Below are positions 10,279 to 19,711 of a DNA stretch of 64,000 nucleotides, in pieces. Made by a program: the position numbers and the translations under genes. Below the pieces are notes generated by a model. The model saw nothing but the letters and a program-made list of their open reading frames with translations, was not told where the DNA came from and did no database searches. Where the stretch lies: NCBI RefSeq assembly GCF_005484945.1, contig NZ_CP034035.1:1426001-1490000 (forward strand), in the 5' to 3' direction. Position 1 is the stretch's first letter; every line of letters starts with the position of its first letter. The stretch is from Brenneria rubrifaciens. GTDB taxonomy: Bacteria; Pseudomonadota; Gammaproteobacteria; Enterobacterales; Enterobacteriaceae.

Positions 10279-11330
10279 TGAGCAAAATTAAAGTATTATG
10301 TGTTGATGATTCTGCCCTTATGCGTCAGATCATGACTGAAATAATTAATAGCCATCCAGATATGGAGGTGGTTGCCACTGCTCCAGATCCCTTAGTTGCC
10401 CGTGACTTAATTAAAAAATTTAATCCACAGGTCTTAACGCTGGATGTCGAAATGCCGCGAATGGACGGGTTGGATTTTTTAGAGAAATTAATGCGTCTGC
10501 GTCCAATGCCGGTTGTTATGGTGTCTTCTTTGACGGGGAAGGGGTCTGAAATTACGTTGCGGGCTCTGGAACTCGGGGCCATTGATTTCGTCACGAAACC
10601 GCAGTTAGGTATTCGTGAAGGCATGTTGGCTTACAGTGAACTGATTGCAGAAAAGATACGCATGGCTGCAAAGGCCAGGTTGCCTCAGCGTAGTTCGACA
10701 ACAGAGCCGACGAAGATCATTCAGCATATGCCGTTGCTGAGTAGTGAAAAATTGATCGCAATTGGCGCATCAACGGGGGGAACGGAAGCGATACGACATG
10801 TTCTGCAACCCTTGCCGCCGACAAGTCCGGCTTTATTGATTACTCAACATATGCCGCCGGGATTCACCAAGTCTTTTGCTGAGCGACTGAATAAATTATG
10901 TCAGATCACGGTGAAAGAGGCCGAAGATGGGGAGCGCGTATTGCCGGGCCATGCGTATATTGCGCCTGGCGCACGTCATCTTGAGTTGGCGCGTAGTGGT
11001 GCAAACTATCAGGTACGTTTGAATGATGGTCCCCCTGTCAACCGCCATCGTCCATCGGTTGATGTATTATTTCGTTCGGTTGCGCAGTTTGCCGGACGTA
11101 ATGCTGTAGGAGTGATCCTTACAGGAATGGGAAACGACGGAGCGGCCGGTATGTTGGAGCTCCATCAAGCCGGCGCTTATACCCTGGCGCAAAACGAAGC
11201 AAGTTGCGTGGTGTTCGGTATGCCACGCGAGGCTATCGCGATGGGGGGCGTCGACGAAGTGGTGGATTTACACCAGGTTAGTCAGCGAATGCTGGTACAA
11301 ATCTCTGCCGGACAGGCATTACGTATATAA
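10278..11330 (+). CDS. cheB: Chemotaxis methylesterase/deamidase CheB
   Basis: Response-regulator-controlled enzyme that removes receptor methyl groups and deamidates glutamines. The receiver domain (1-125) has phospho-acceptor Asp56 in LTLDVEMP. The catalytic domain has the serine in [10 protein letters not shown], the histidine in TQHMPPGF and the aspartate in [11 protein letters not shown]. It is 350 aa, the usual length, and is translationally coupled to cheR. Confidence 0.97.
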   Translation: MSKIKVLCVDDSALMRQIMTEIINSHPDMEVVATAPDPLVARDLIKKFNPQVLTLDVEMPRMDGLDFLEKLMRLRPMPVVMVSSLTGKGSEITLRALELGAIDFVTKPQLGIREGMLAYSELIAEKIRMAAKARLPQRSSTTEPTKIIQHMPLLSSEKLIAIGASTGGTEAIRHVLQPLPPTSPALLITQHMPPGFTKSFAERLNKLCQITVKEAEDGERVLPGHAYIAPGARHLELARSGANYQVRLNDGPPVNRHRPSVDVLFRSVAQFAGRNAVGVILTGMGNDGAAGMLELHQAGAYTLAQNEASCVVFGMPREAIAMGGVDEVVDLHQVSQRMLVQISAGQALRI

Positions 11331-11369
11331 GCAGCTCTCGGTGAGCAAATTAATATTTTAGGAGTAGGT

Positions 11370-11759
11370 ATGGCCGATAAAGAACTCAGATTTTTAGTGG
11401 TGGATGATTTTTCGACAATGCGCCGTATTGTCCGCAACCTACTGAAGGAACTGGGCTTTAATAATGTAGAAGAGGCAGAAGATGGGGCTGATGCGCTGAA
11501 TAAACTTCGTACTAGCGCTTTCGATTTCGTCATTTCTGACTGGAATATGCCCAATATGGATGGTTTGGAATTGTTGCAGACAATCCGTGCAGACGGCTCG
11601 CTCTCAAAGCTCCCTGTATTGATGGTAACCGCAGAAGCTAAGAAAGAGAACATTATCGCTGCTGCGCAGGCTGGCGCCAGTGGCTATGTAGTTAAACCAT
11701 TTACTGCTGCTACCCTGGAAGAAAAGCTGAGCAAGATTTTCGAAAAACTGGGTATGTAA
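11370..11759 (+). CDS. cheY: Chemotaxis response regulator CheY
   Basis: Single-domain receiver. CheY-P binds FliM and FliN and switches motor rotation. It is 129 aa with acidic pair Asp12/Asp13, phospho-acceptor Asp57 (VISDWNMPN), Thr in MVTAEA and Lys in VVKPF. It follows AGGAG and lies 9 bp before cheZ. Confidence 0.97.
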   Translation: MADKELRFLVVDDFSTMRRIVRNLLKELGFNNVEEAEDGADALNKLRTSAFDFVISDWNMPNMDGLELLQTIRADGSLSKLPVLMVTAEAKKENIIAAAQAGASGYVVKPFTAATLEEKLSKIFEKLGM

Positions 11760-11768
11760 GGGGATCTT

Positions 11769-12422
11769 ATGACGCCACATTCTCATCCAATGCCGTCTGT
11801 CAGTGATACTGCATCGGCAACTGAGATTATTTCTCGTATTGGGCAGTTAACCCGTATGCTGCGTGACAGTCTGCGTGAGCTAGGGTTGGATAATGCCATT
11901 GCAGAGGCCGCAGAGGCGATTCCTGATGCTCGTGATCGCCTTGATTACGTCGTTCAGATGACGGCTCAGGCGGCAGAAAGGGCGCTTAGTTGCGTTGAAG
12001 CCGCGCAACCGCGCCAGAACCAGTTGGAAACTGACGCTAAATCGTTGAAAGTCCGTTGGGATCAATGGTTTGAAAACCCGATCGAACTGGCTGACGCCCG
12101 TGAATTGGTGACGGATACGCGCAATTATCTTGAAGAGGTTCCGCAGCATACTTCGTTTACCAATGCGCAACTGCTGGAAATTATGATGGCTCAGGACTTC
12201 CAGGATCTTACTGGCCAGGTCATCAAGCGCATGATGGATGTTATACAGGAAATCGAGAAGCAGTTGCTGATGGTTCTGTTGGAAAACATCCCTGAAAAAC
12301 CAGACGCGCCTAAACGTCAGAATGACGGTTTGTTAAATGGTCCGCAGGTGGATAAGAATGCCGCAGGCATTGTGTCGAATCAGGATCAGGTTGACGATCT
12401 TCTGGATAGCCTCGGCTTTTAG
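11769..12422 (+). CDS. cheZ: CheY-P phosphatase CheZ
   Basis: Dephosphorylates CheY-P. It is 217 aa and mainly a long helical hairpin. The active-site segment is [19 protein letters not shown], with catalytic Asp and Gln. The C-terminal CheY-binding peptide is [13 protein letters not shown]. It is the last gene of the mot-che unit and is followed directly by a rho-independent terminator. Confidence 0.97.
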   Translation: MTPHSHPMPSVSDTASATEIISRIGQLTRMLRDSLRELGLDNAIAEAAEAIPDARDRLDYVVQMTAQAAERALSCVEAAQPRQNQLETDAKSLKVRWDQWFENPIELADARELVTDTRNYLEEVPQHTSFTNAQLLEIMMAQDFQDLTGQVIKRMMDVIQEIEKQLLMVLLENIPEKPDAPKRQNDGLLNGPQVDKNAAGIVSNQDQVDDLLDSLGF

Positions 12423-12438
12423 TGTCGTACTGCATGAC

Positions 12439-12477
12439 CCAAGAAAGAAAAGATGGCTCGCTTTCTTGGTTTTATTT
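12439..12477 (+). terminator. Rho-independent terminator after cheZ
   Basis: CCAAGAAAG (12439-12447) and CTTTCTTGG (12461-12469) form a 9-bp stem followed by TTTTATTT. It lies 17 bp after the cheZ stop and ends the mot-che transcript. Confidence 0.85.
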
Positions 12478-12498
12478 CATAAAATCTCTTTACCTCAA

Positions 12499-12532
12499 CT
12501 ATTTATGTCCACCTGTGTGGGCATAAATAGCG
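12499..12532 (+). promoter_or_regulatory. Dyad with FlhDC-like half-site before flhB
   Basis: CTATTTATGTCCAC and GTGGGCATAAATAG form a 14-pair inverted repeat (one G-U) around a 4-nt loop. The right arm plus CG reads GGC-AT-AAATAGCG, matching the conserved end of an FlhD4C2 half-site. It sits about 140 bp before flhB, where a class II promoter is expected. Whether the dyad works as DNA operator or RNA hairpin is unknown. Confidence 0.4.
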
Positions 12533-12673
12533 AGTTTCTCCTCTTTTCCTCGACGATGGACTATCCGTTAAAGAAGCGCAGGTTTCTCCCGTTGTTCCAG
12601 CCATAAAAATCTCCCGCATTTGTCATGCTAGGCAGCAAATTCCTATCCCAAGAGAAATAACAGGAACGATACG

Positions 12674-13825
12674 GTGGCTGAAGATAGCGATCTGGAAAAA
12701 ACAGAATCCCCCACGCCCCATAAAGAGGAGAAGGCGCGTGAAGAAGGCCAGATACCCCGTTCCCGTGAATTAACGTCAATTCTAATGATGGTGGCGGGAT
12801 TGGCCATCCTATGGATGGGCGGGGAGTCGATGGCTAATAAGCTGGGGGGCATGGTTAGCGAGGGGCTGTCTTTCAATCATGACACGATCGGTGACGATCG
12901 TCAGATGTTGCGCTATGTCGGGATATTATTGCAGCAGGCGGTTTCTGCGCTCATTCCCATCATGCTTGGATGTGTTCTGGTCGCGTTATCGGCGCCGATG
13001 TTATTGGGTGGGGCTTTATTCAGCACCAAGTCGTTAAAAGTTGATTTTAAGAAATTAGATCCGATTTCAGGATTAAAGAGACTGTTTTCGGCTCAATCGT
13101 TGGCTGAACTATTCAAGGCCATTTTAAAATCGGTGATGGTTGGAGTCATAACATCTTGGTTTTTGATCTATAACTGGCCAAAAATATTGCATCTGATCTC
13201 GGAACCTCCGATCGCGGCGCTGGGAAATGCATTAAATCTCATGGTAATTTGCGGTTTTTTGGTTATCGTCGGCCTCGTCCCGATGGTCGCTTTCGATGTG
13301 TTCTGGCAGATTTGGAGTCACATCAAAAAATTACGGATGACCAAGCAGGAGATCCGTGATGAGCATAAAGAAAGCGAAGGCGACCCGCATGTTAAAAGTC
13401 GGATTCGACAACAACAGCGAGCGATGGCGCAGCGTCGAATGATGGCGGACGTGCCAAAAGCCGATGTCATCGTGACTAACCCAACTCACTATTCTGTGGC
13501 GCTGCAATATAATGAGAAAAAAATGAATGCGCCGAAAGTGCTGGCAAAGGGCGCTGGCGAGATTGCGTTACGTATTCGTGAGTTAGGCGCGGAACACCGC
13601 ATTCCTATTTTGGAAGCTCCACCGTTGGCTCGTGCACTATATCGCCATTCTGAGGTTGGACATCACATTCCGGCGGCCTTGTATGCTGCGGTTGCAGAGG
13701 TCTTGGCTTGGGTTTATCAGCTGAAACGTTGGAAGCGTGAAGGTGGATTGATTCCGAGAAAACCTAAACATCTACCGGTGCCGGATGCACTGGATTTTGC
13801 TAAAGAGAATATAACTGATGGCTAA
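12674..13825 (+). CDS. flhB: Flagellar export switch protein FlhB
   Basis: Export-gate membrane protein that switches substrate specificity from rod/hook to filament after autocleavage. It is 383 aa with four membrane helices in the first about 210 residues. The cytoplasmic domain carries the self-cleavage motif NPTH near residue 270. GTG start 12674 after AGGAACG matches the E. coli start. It overlaps flhA by 8 nt. Confidence 0.97.
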   Translation: MAEDSDLEKTESPTPHKEEKAREEGQIPRSRELTSILMMVAGLAILWMGGESMANKLGGMVSEGLSFNHDTIGDDRQMLRYVGILLQQAVSALIPIMLGCVLVALSAPMLLGGALFSTKSLKVDFKKLDPISGLKRLFSAQSLAELFKAILKSVMVGVITSWFLIYNWPKILHLISEPPIAALGNALNLMVICGFLVIVGLVPMVAFDVFWQIWSHIKKLRMTKQEIRDEHKESEGDPHVKSRIRQQQRAMAQRRMMADVPKADVIVTNPTHYSVALQYNEKKMNAPKVLAKGAGEIALRIRELGAEHRIPILEAPPLARALYRHSEVGHHIPAALYAAVAEVLAWVYQLKRWKREGGLIPRKPKHLPVPDALDFAKENITDG

Positions 13826-15899
13826 TTTGGCCTCTTTGCTTCGTCTACCGACTAATTTCAAAAGCTCCCAGTGGCAAATATTGGCCGGACCTGTATTGAT
13901 CCTGCTGATTTTGTCCATGATGGTGTTGCCGTTACCGCCGTTTATCCTGGACTTGCTGTTTACATTTAATATCGCGTTATCAATCATGGTATTGCTGGTT
14001 GCCATGTTTACGCAGCGCACGCTGGAATTTGCCGCGTTCCCGACCATTCTTCTGTTTTCGACCTTGTTGCGTCTGTCTCTTAACGTCGCTTCCACACGTA
14101 TCATCTTGTTGGAAGGTCATACAGGAAGTGCGGCGGCAGGAAAGGTCGTTGAAGCATTTGGCCATTTCCTGGTCGGCGGTAATTTTGCTATCGGCATTGT
14201 GGTCTTCATTATTCTCGTGTTGATTAACTTTATGGTTATCACCAAAGGCGCGGGGCGTATTGCAGAAGTGGGCGCGCGCTTCGTATTGGATGGTATGCCA
14301 GGTAAGCAGATGGCCATTGACGCCGATCTTAACGCTGGGTTGATTGGTGAGGAAGAGGCTAAAAAACGACGCTCTGAGGTAACCCAGGAAGCCGATTTTT
14401 ATGGCTCCATGGACGGGGCCAGTAAGTTTGTGCGCGGCGATGCCATAGCCGGTTTAATGATTATGGTGATTAATATCGTCGGCGGCTTACTGGTCGGCGT
14501 CATTCAACATGGTATGCCGGTTGGACAAGCGGCTGAAAGTTATACATTGTTGACTATCGGTGATGGCTTGGTGGCGCAGATCCCCGCACTGGTTATTTCG
14601 ACTGCGGCGGGCGTCATTGTCACGCGCGTGAGTACCGATCAGGATGTTGGGCAGCAGATGGTGACACAGCTGTTTAATAATCCGCGCGTGATGATGTTGA
14701 GTGCTGCGGTTTTGGGGCTGATTGGTTTAGTACCCGGCATGCCTAACTTTGTCTTTCTACTTTTTACCGCATCATTACTGGGCATGGCCTGGTGGATGCG
14801 CGGCGTACAGCAGAAAGCGCCGGCCGACGCTTCAACTCCGCTCATGCCGGAAAAACAACAGGTCGTTGAAGCTAGCTGGGCAGATGTTCAACTGGAAGAT
14901 CCCTTAGGCATGGAAGTAGGATATCGGCTTATCCCTATGGTTGACTTTCAGCAGGACGGAGAGTTGTTAGGCCGTATCCGCAGTATCAGGAAGAAATTTG
15001 CTCAGGAAATGGGGTATTTACCTCCGGTGGTTCATATTCGCGATAACCTTGAACTTCAGCCGGCCAGCTACCGTATTTTGATGAAAGGGGTGGAGATTGG
15101 CAGCGGTGAAGCGAATCCGGGGCGTTGGATGGCGATCAATCCGGGGAATGCGGTAGGAAGCCTTCCCGGAGATGTGACTCAGGACCCGGCATTTGGCCTG
15201 CCTGCGGTCTGGATAGAGAACGCGTTGAAAGAACAAGCCCAAACCCAGGGATATACCGTCGTAGAGGCCAGTACCGTAGTTGCAACCCATCTCAACCACT
15301 TAATTAGCGTGCATGCCAGCGAATTGTTCGGAAGGCAGGAAGCCCAGCAATTGATGGATCGGGTTGCACAGGAAATGCCTAAATTGGCAGAAGATTTTAT
15401 TCCGGGCGTCGTAACGCTGACGACGTTGCATAAAGTTCTACAGAATCTCCTGAGCGAACGCGTTTCTATACGCGACATGCGAACTATCATGGAAACATTG
15501 GCTGAGCATGCGCCGGTACAGCCTGATCCTTATGAACTGACTACGGTTGTGCGGGTTGCATTAGGCCGTGCTATCACCCAACAGTGGTTTCCGGGTGAAA
15601 CTGAGTTAAAGGTTATTGGATTAGAAGGATCGCTGGAACGTCTTCTATTACAAGCCCTTCAAGGTGGAGGGGGATTGGAGCCAGGACTTGCCGATCGTTT
15701 GCTGACTCAGGCTAAACAGGCGCTGCAACGGCAGGAAATGCTGGGCGCGCCTCCGGTTCTGCTCGTCAACCACGCCTTGCGTGCTTTGCTTGCTCGTTTC
15801 CTTCATCGCAGTTTACCGAATATAGCGGTGCTTTCTAACCTGGAAATCAGTGATAGTCGGCAGATCCGTATGACGTCAATTATAGGAGAAGCACAGTGA
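13818..15899 (+). CDS. flhA: Flagellar export gate protein FlhA
   Basis: Largest export-gate component. Eight or so membrane helices (about 20-310) are followed by a cytoplasmic domain that docks chaperone-substrate complexes. It is 693 aa, close to the E. coli length. The FHIPEP-type region is recognisable by VGARFVLDGMPGKQMAIDADLNAG near residue 160. It starts inside flhB and its stop overlaps the flhE start by 4 nt. Confidence 0.97.
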   Translation: MANLASLLRLPTNFKSSQWQILAGPVLILLILSMMVLPLPPFILDLLFTFNIALSIMVLLVAMFTQRTLEFAAFPTILLFSTLLRLSLNVASTRIILLEGHTGSAAAGKVVEAFGHFLVGGNFAIGIVVFIILVLINFMVITKGAGRIAEVGARFVLDGMPGKQMAIDADLNAGLIGEEEAKKRRSEVTQEADFYGSMDGASKFVRGDAIAGLMIMVINIVGGLLVGVIQHGMPVGQAAESYTLLTIGDGLVAQIPALVISTAAGVIVTRVSTDQDVGQQMVTQLFNNPRVMMLSAAVLGLIGLVPGMPNFVFLLFTASLLGMAWWMRGVQQKAPADASTPLMPEKQQVVEASWADVQLEDPLGMEVGYRLIPMVDFQQDGELLGRIRSIRKKFAQEMGYLPPVVHIRDNLELQPASYRILMKGVEIGSGEANPGRWMAINPGNAVGSLPGDVTQDPAFGLPAVWIENALKEQAQTQGYTVVEASTVVATHLNHLISVHASELFGRQEAQQLMDRVAQEMPKLAEDFIPGVVTLTTLHKVLQNLLSERVSIRDMRTIMETLAEHAPVQPDPYELTTVVRVALGRAITQQWFPGETELKVIGLEGSLERLLLQALQGGGGLEPGLADRLLTQAKQALQRQEMLGAPPVLLVNHALRALLARFLHRSLPNIAVLSNLEISDSRQIRMTSIIGEAQ

Positions 15900-16306
15900 A
15901 GCTTACTCAGATACTTGGCGCACTCTTCATTATGCCTGCCGTGGCTATCGCCACGCCGGGTGCCTGGAACGCGAGTGAACGAGGGGTGGTGCTGGAGCAT
16001 CGAGGCGTCGCCGCCGCCTCTCCCGCATTCTTACCTTCTCCCACTTTGCAAGTGGGCAGCGAGAGTACCATTACGGTAATTTATTGGGGGTATGAAGCGT
16101 TGTCGCCTCCGCCTGTAGGACTGGTTGTGAAGCTTTGCACCCCCCAGCGGTGCGTAAATCTGGATGGGGGGAGCGGGCGGACGCGAAGCTTCGGTGGGCT
16201 TCCCGCCAATAGTGAGTTTCGATTCATATATTACATTGAGGGAAGCGGCAAGCTTCACCGGGCGCTCAATGTGCTGAGCAACAATATATCGGTCAACTAT
16301 AAATAA
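15896..16306 (+). CDS. flhE: Flagellar protein FlhE
   Basis: Small periplasmic protein of enteric flhBAE operons, linked in Salmonella to proton leakage control at the export gate. It is 136 aa with a signal peptide (MKLTQILGALFIMPAVAIA, cut before TPG) and two cysteines (LCTPQRC). GTG start 15896 overlaps the flhA stop. Confidence 0.9.
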   Translation: MKLTQILGALFIMPAVAIATPGAWNASERGVVLEHRGVAAASPAFLPSPTLQVGSESTITVIYWGYEALSPPPVGLVVKLCTPQRCVNLDGGSGRTRSFGGLPANSEFRFIYYIEGSGKLHRALNVLSNNISVNYK

Positions 16307-16378
16307 TCAGGCTTTTCAGAAGGGTCACAAGCCGCGAGACAACGTGGGGAAAGAACGTCTCCGCTGGAAGCCGAAACC

Positions 16379-16816
16379 TCATATGCTGATTTTTCGACTA
16401 GAAATACCTGCGCCTTTAGCTTGTCCATCTGGACCATATAATGATTGCCCGTGACGCGGCTTCAATATTTGGAGGATTTTATCAGTATGGGAGACGTGCT
16501 GGCTTAACAGTAAACCATTGTGTTGATTTTTATCGCGTAGATTTTTTGTCAGCAGCAGTATCTTTTGCCAACGCATCGCCAGTTCGTCTATTGGGTCATA
16601 AGGCGCCTGTAGATTCTTTATCAACTCTTCTTCATGTCGGCGCTGTTCCAGATAGTGTATCGTTGCCAATAGCGAGCTTTTCTTTTCCGTGGCTTGCTGA
16701 AGGGCGCTGCTATTAATTTTGCCGGCACAAAGCTGGGTTTGCTCATCAGACATGACATTCTGGAGCTCATTCAGGTTGTGCAGCAACTGATCCAATATCG
16801 TCTGTAATTTTTCCAT
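16379..16816 (-). CDS. flgN: Flagellar export chaperone FlgN
   Basis: Chaperone for the hook-filament junction proteins FlgK and FlgL. It is 145 aa, helical, starting MEKLQTILDQLLHNLNELQ, with the usual DPIDELAMRWQKIL segment. It lies 5 bp after flgM, with which it shares the sigma28 promoter 17232-17258. Confidence 0.93.
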   Translation of the reverse strand: MEKLQTILDQLLHNLNELQNVMSDEQTQLCAGKINSSALQQATEKKSSLLATIHYLEQRRHEEELIKNLQAPYDPIDELAMRWQKILLLTKNLRDKNQHNGLLLSQHVSHTDKILQILKPRHGQSLYGPDGQAKGAGISSRKISI

Positions 16817-16821
16817 TGTGA

Positions 16822-17118
16822 TTAATTACTCGCTAAAAAGTCCTGAGTATCTTTGATTAATGCGTCAGCGATTTTTTCGACATCGACTTGCAGTGAACCA
16901 TCACGAATAGCCTGTTTCAGCGTTTCAACCCGGTTCATATCGATATCGTTTGTACCAGGTTGCATCAGCTTGGCCTGTGCATCGCTGAGCTTAACCTGCG
17001 TAGCGCTGACTTCAGGCTGCGCCTCAGTTCGTTTGCGTTGTGGTTTGGATATCTCACCGGGTTCGCGCTGCTGAACCTGACCAACAGGTTTAAGCGGCTG
17101 GGTACGATCAATACTCAT
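16822..17118 (-). CDS. flgM: Anti-sigma28 factor FlgM
   Basis: Binds FliA until it is exported through the completed hook-basal body. It is 98 aa, starting MSIDRTQPLKPVGQVQQRE. The C-terminal sigma-binding half contains VKLSDAQAKLMQPGTNDID. It is first in the flgMN unit behind a clear FliA promoter, giving the usual feedback on its own regulon. Confidence 0.95.
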   Translation of the reverse strand: MSIDRTQPLKPVGQVQQREPGEISKPQRKRTEAQPEVSATQVKLSDAQAKLMQPGTNDIDMNRVETLKQAIRDGSLQVDVEKIADALIKDTQDFLASN

Positions 17119-17231
17119 AATAAATCCCTCTAATTTTGAGGACGAAATAGGTTAATTATCAAACTGATGCATCATGGATATTTGCTACAGTTTTGTTGGC
17201 AGAAATATCGCCGATAACAATCTTGTCTATA

Positions 17232-17258
17232 TCATCGGCAAACGTCAAAAATTCTTTA
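17232..17258 (-). promoter_or_regulatory. FliA (sigma28) promoter of flgMN
   Basis: On the minus strand TAAA (17258-17255), an exact 15-nt spacer and GCCGATGA (17239-17232) match the sigma28 consensus TAAA-N15-GCCGATAA with one -10 mismatch. It lies between flgA and flgM, about 115 bp before the flgM start. Confidence 0.85.
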
Positions 17259-17263
17259 GTAAA

Positions 17264-17932
17264 TTACGGTAAGATAAGAATAATCCCATCCTCACTGGCA
17301 ACGCCGCTTATGATCTGGCCTGATGCCGTTCTGACCCTAACCGACTGCCCGGCTGCCGCATTATTCATGGCTTTTCCTTCACTGTTGACCGTAAAGCCTG
17401 CTCCTTCGGCATGCACCTGAACGTTTTGACCGGCCTTTACTACCCATGATCTTCGCAGCATGGATGCGGTTATCGGCTGCCCGGGTGTCAGATCGCGCAA
17501 AGCAACCGCGCCTTCAGCCTCTTTCAGCGTGAGTAAGGTACGCGGAGGCAGTTGGTCGAGCCGGCCTTTATTCAGGCGGAGGTCCTTGCCTTCCAGTTTT
17601 GAACCGCGGTTGACGATGCGGCTACTGACCACATAGTTTCCTGTTACCTGAACCTCGGTCTGGATGAACCTGCGTTCCCGATCGCAACGCACCGAAACGC
17701 TGATATTACCCCAGGTGCGCGTATTGCCCGGTATAGATATCTGCGGCCTTTCGCACTGTGGCCACTGTGATTCCGGTGACTTGACAACGACTTTAACGGT
17801 ATGAGGACTTCCTTGATAGCGAGCAGAAAAAAATTGATTTATCTGCGCCGGAAGATCGCCCGCCAGTGCATAACCGTTCAGTAATGCAGACCAGCAGACC
17901 AGTAGCAACAGAATGCGGCGTTGTATCTTCAT
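17264..17932 (-). CDS. flgA: P-ring assembly chaperone FlgA
   Basis: Periplasmic chaperone that helps FlgI build the P ring. It is 222 aa. The signal peptide (MKIQRRILLLLVCWSALLNG then YALA) is cut before GDLP. The SAF domain region contains GSKLEGKDLRLNKGRLDQLPP. ATG 17932 lies 10 nt after GGAG and is preferred over a start 7 codons upstream. It is divergent from flgB. Confidence 0.93.
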   Translation of the reverse strand: MKIQRRILLLLVCWSALLNGYALAGDLPAQINQFFSARYQGSPHTVKVVVKSPESQWPQCERPQISIPGNTRTWGNISVSVRCDRERRFIQTEVQVTGNYVVSSRIVNRGSKLEGKDLRLNKGRLDQLPPRTLLTLKEAEGAVALRDLTPGQPITASMLRRSWVVKAGQNVQVHAEGAGFTVNSEGKAMNNAAAGQSVRVRTASGQIISGVASEDGIILILP

Positions 17933-17990
17933 AGGCGATCTCCAGATAACCATAAATCCGTGCGCTAGTGTAATGGCTTCAGCTTGAGCT

Positions 17991-18034
17991 TAAGGCAACA
18001 AATAGCGCCGCATTTTGTGTCTATTCATTCGATG
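17991..18034. promoter_or_regulatory. FlhD4C2 box between flgA and flgB
   Basis: TAAGGC-AAC-AAATAGCG (17991-18007) closely fits the half-site pattern AAYGGS-N2-3-AAATARCG. After an 11-nt spacer a weaker inverted half, GTCTATTC, follows. The position in the flgA/flgB divergent gap is where the master regulator is expected to drive class II transcription both ways. Confidence 0.55.
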
Positions 18035-18091
18035 ACATCGTCATAATGAGAATTATCCTATCTGCTCTAAATTCTAACTTGCGGAGGGAGC

Positions 18092-18508
18092 ATGCTCGAT
18101 AAATTAAGCGCCTCGTTGCGGTTTCAGCAGGAAGCGTTGAATTTGCGTGCCCAGCGGCAGGAAATTTTGGCCGCGAATATTGCTAATGCGGATACCCCTG
18201 GTTACCGGGCGCGGGATATCGATTTCGCCAGTCAGCTCAATAAGGTGATGGAGCAAGGCCGGGCAGATGGCACGGGTATTGCGCTGAAAACAACGGCTGC
18301 TCGACACATCCCTGCACAAAGCATGCAGCCGCCGGCGCTTGACCTGTTATACCGTGTTCCCGACCAGCCGGCGCTGGACGGGAACACGGTCGATATGGAT
18401 CGTGAGCGCACTAATTTTGCCGATAACAGCCTGAAATATCAATCCAGTTTGACCGTCCTGAGCGGTCAGATCAAAGGCATGATGACGGTATTACAGTCTG
18501 GTTCATGA
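18092..18508 (+). CDS. flgB: Proximal rod protein FlgB
   Basis: Rod subunit of the basal body. It is 138 aa. The N-terminal rod motif contains [20 protein letters not shown]. It is first gene of flgB-L, with RBS GGAGGGAG before ATG 18092. Confidence 0.96.
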   Translation: MLDKLSASLRFQQEALNLRAQRQEILAANIANADTPGYRARDIDFASQLNKVMEQGRADGTGIALKTTAARHIPAQSMQPPALDLLYRVPDQPALDGNTVDMDRERTNFADNSLKYQSSLTVLSGQIKGMMTVLQSGS

Positions 18509-18535
18509 TAGTAACGTGATGAAAGGTAAAGTTTT

Positions 18536-18940
18536 ATGTCGTTATTAAATATATTCGAGATTTCGGGTTCCGCTCTGTCTGCGCAATCTCAGCGCTTGAA
18601 CGTGAGCGCCAGTAACCTGGCGAATGCCGACAGCGTCACCGGCCCGGATGGAGAACCTTATCGCGCCAAACAGGTGGTGTTTGAGGTCAATGCGGCGCCA
18701 GGCCAGTCTACCGGCGGGGTGCGCGTTTCCAGTGTCATCGATGATCCGTCGCCAGCGCGTTTGGTTTATGAGCCAGGCAATCCTTTAGCTGACGCTCAAG
18801 GGTACGTGCGTATGCCGAATGTCGATCCGGTGTCGGAAATGGTTAACACAATTTCTGCATCACGTAGCTATCAGGCAAATGTGGAAGTATTGAATACGAC
18901 GAAAGCGATGATGTTGAAAACGCTGACGATGGGACAGTAA
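18536..18940 (+). CDS. flgC: Proximal rod protein FlgC
   Basis: Rod subunit. It is 134 aa with the rod/hook N-terminal motif [17 protein letters not shown]. The coiled-coil C-terminus contains [20 protein letters not shown]. It lies 27 bp after flgB. Confidence 0.96.
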   Translation: MSLLNIFEISGSALSAQSQRLNVSASNLANADSVTGPDGEPYRAKQVVFEVNAAPGQSTGGVRVSSVIDDPSPARLVYEPGNPLADAQGYVRMPNVDPVSEMVNTISASRSYQANVEVLNTTKAMMLKTLTMGQ

Positions 18941-18952
18941 TCGGGGGTTGGC

Positions 18953-19633
18953 ATGTCAATTACCATTAATGATACAAGTTCGGCAGCTCAGGCGAGCAGC
19001 AGTACTACCGCGACGACCACGACCACAGAAGGTACGGGAAGCGTCGATCTACAAAATCAATTTCTGACTTTGCTGGTTGCTCAGTTGCAGAATCAGGACC
19101 CAACCAACCCGATGGATAATAACCAGCTATTAACCCAGTTGGCGCAAATTAATACCGTCAGCGGTATTGAGAAACTGAACACTACATTGGGGGCGATTTC
19201 CGGACAGATCAATGAAACTCAGTCAATGCAGGCAACGACGCTGATTGATCGCGGCGTGATGGTGCCTGGAAATGAAGTGTTGGTCGGAAGTGAAACCGCC
19301 ACTCCCTTCGGATTGGAACTGGAACAAGCCGCAGACACGGTTACGGCGACGATCAGCGACAGCACCGGCAAAGTCGTTCAGACCATGGAACTGGGCGCGT
19401 TGTCCGCGGGTGTCCACTCGTTTAACTGGGACGCCAAAATGTCGGATGGCACGGTTGCGCCGGACGGTTCCTACACCGTGTCCATCGCCGCCAGCTCCAA
19501 CAGCGCGCAGCAGGTCGTTCAGTCACTGAATTATGCGGTGGTGAACAGCGTGACCACCAGTGATGCCGGGGCAGTGTTGGATCTTGGATTGCGCGGTAAA
19601 GCCACGCTGGAAGATGTACGGCAGATTTTATAA
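18953..19633 (+). CDS. flgD: Hook-capping protein FlgD
   Basis: Scaffold at the tip of the growing hook. It is 226 aa. A Ser/Thr-rich N-terminus (about 8-28) is followed by LQNQFLTLLVAQLQNQDPTNP and a C-terminal FlgD Ig-like/Tudor-like part (about 85-225). It lies 12 bp after flgC. Confidence 0.96.
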   Translation: MSITINDTSSAAQASSSTTATTTTTEGTGSVDLQNQFLTLLVAQLQNQDPTNPMDNNQLLTQLAQINTVSGIEKLNTTLGAISGQINETQSMQATTLIDRGVMVPGNEVLVGSETATPFGLELEQAADTVTATISDSTGKVVQTMELGALSAGVHSFNWDAKMSDGTVAPDGSYTVSIAASSNSAQQVVQSLNYAVVNSVTTSDAGAVLDLGLRGKATLEDVRQIL

Positions 19634-19711
19634 TCGTCATCCAAATTTCACCATGCCGGCGCGGTTGAGTGACTGGCGTGTTGCATAATCAATTTATCTG
19701 GAGAAAGTAAC

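Noticed and set aside
17210..17217. GCCGATAA on the plus strand between flgM and flgA
   Set aside because: The -35 position holds TTTT and it would transcribe antisense into flgA.
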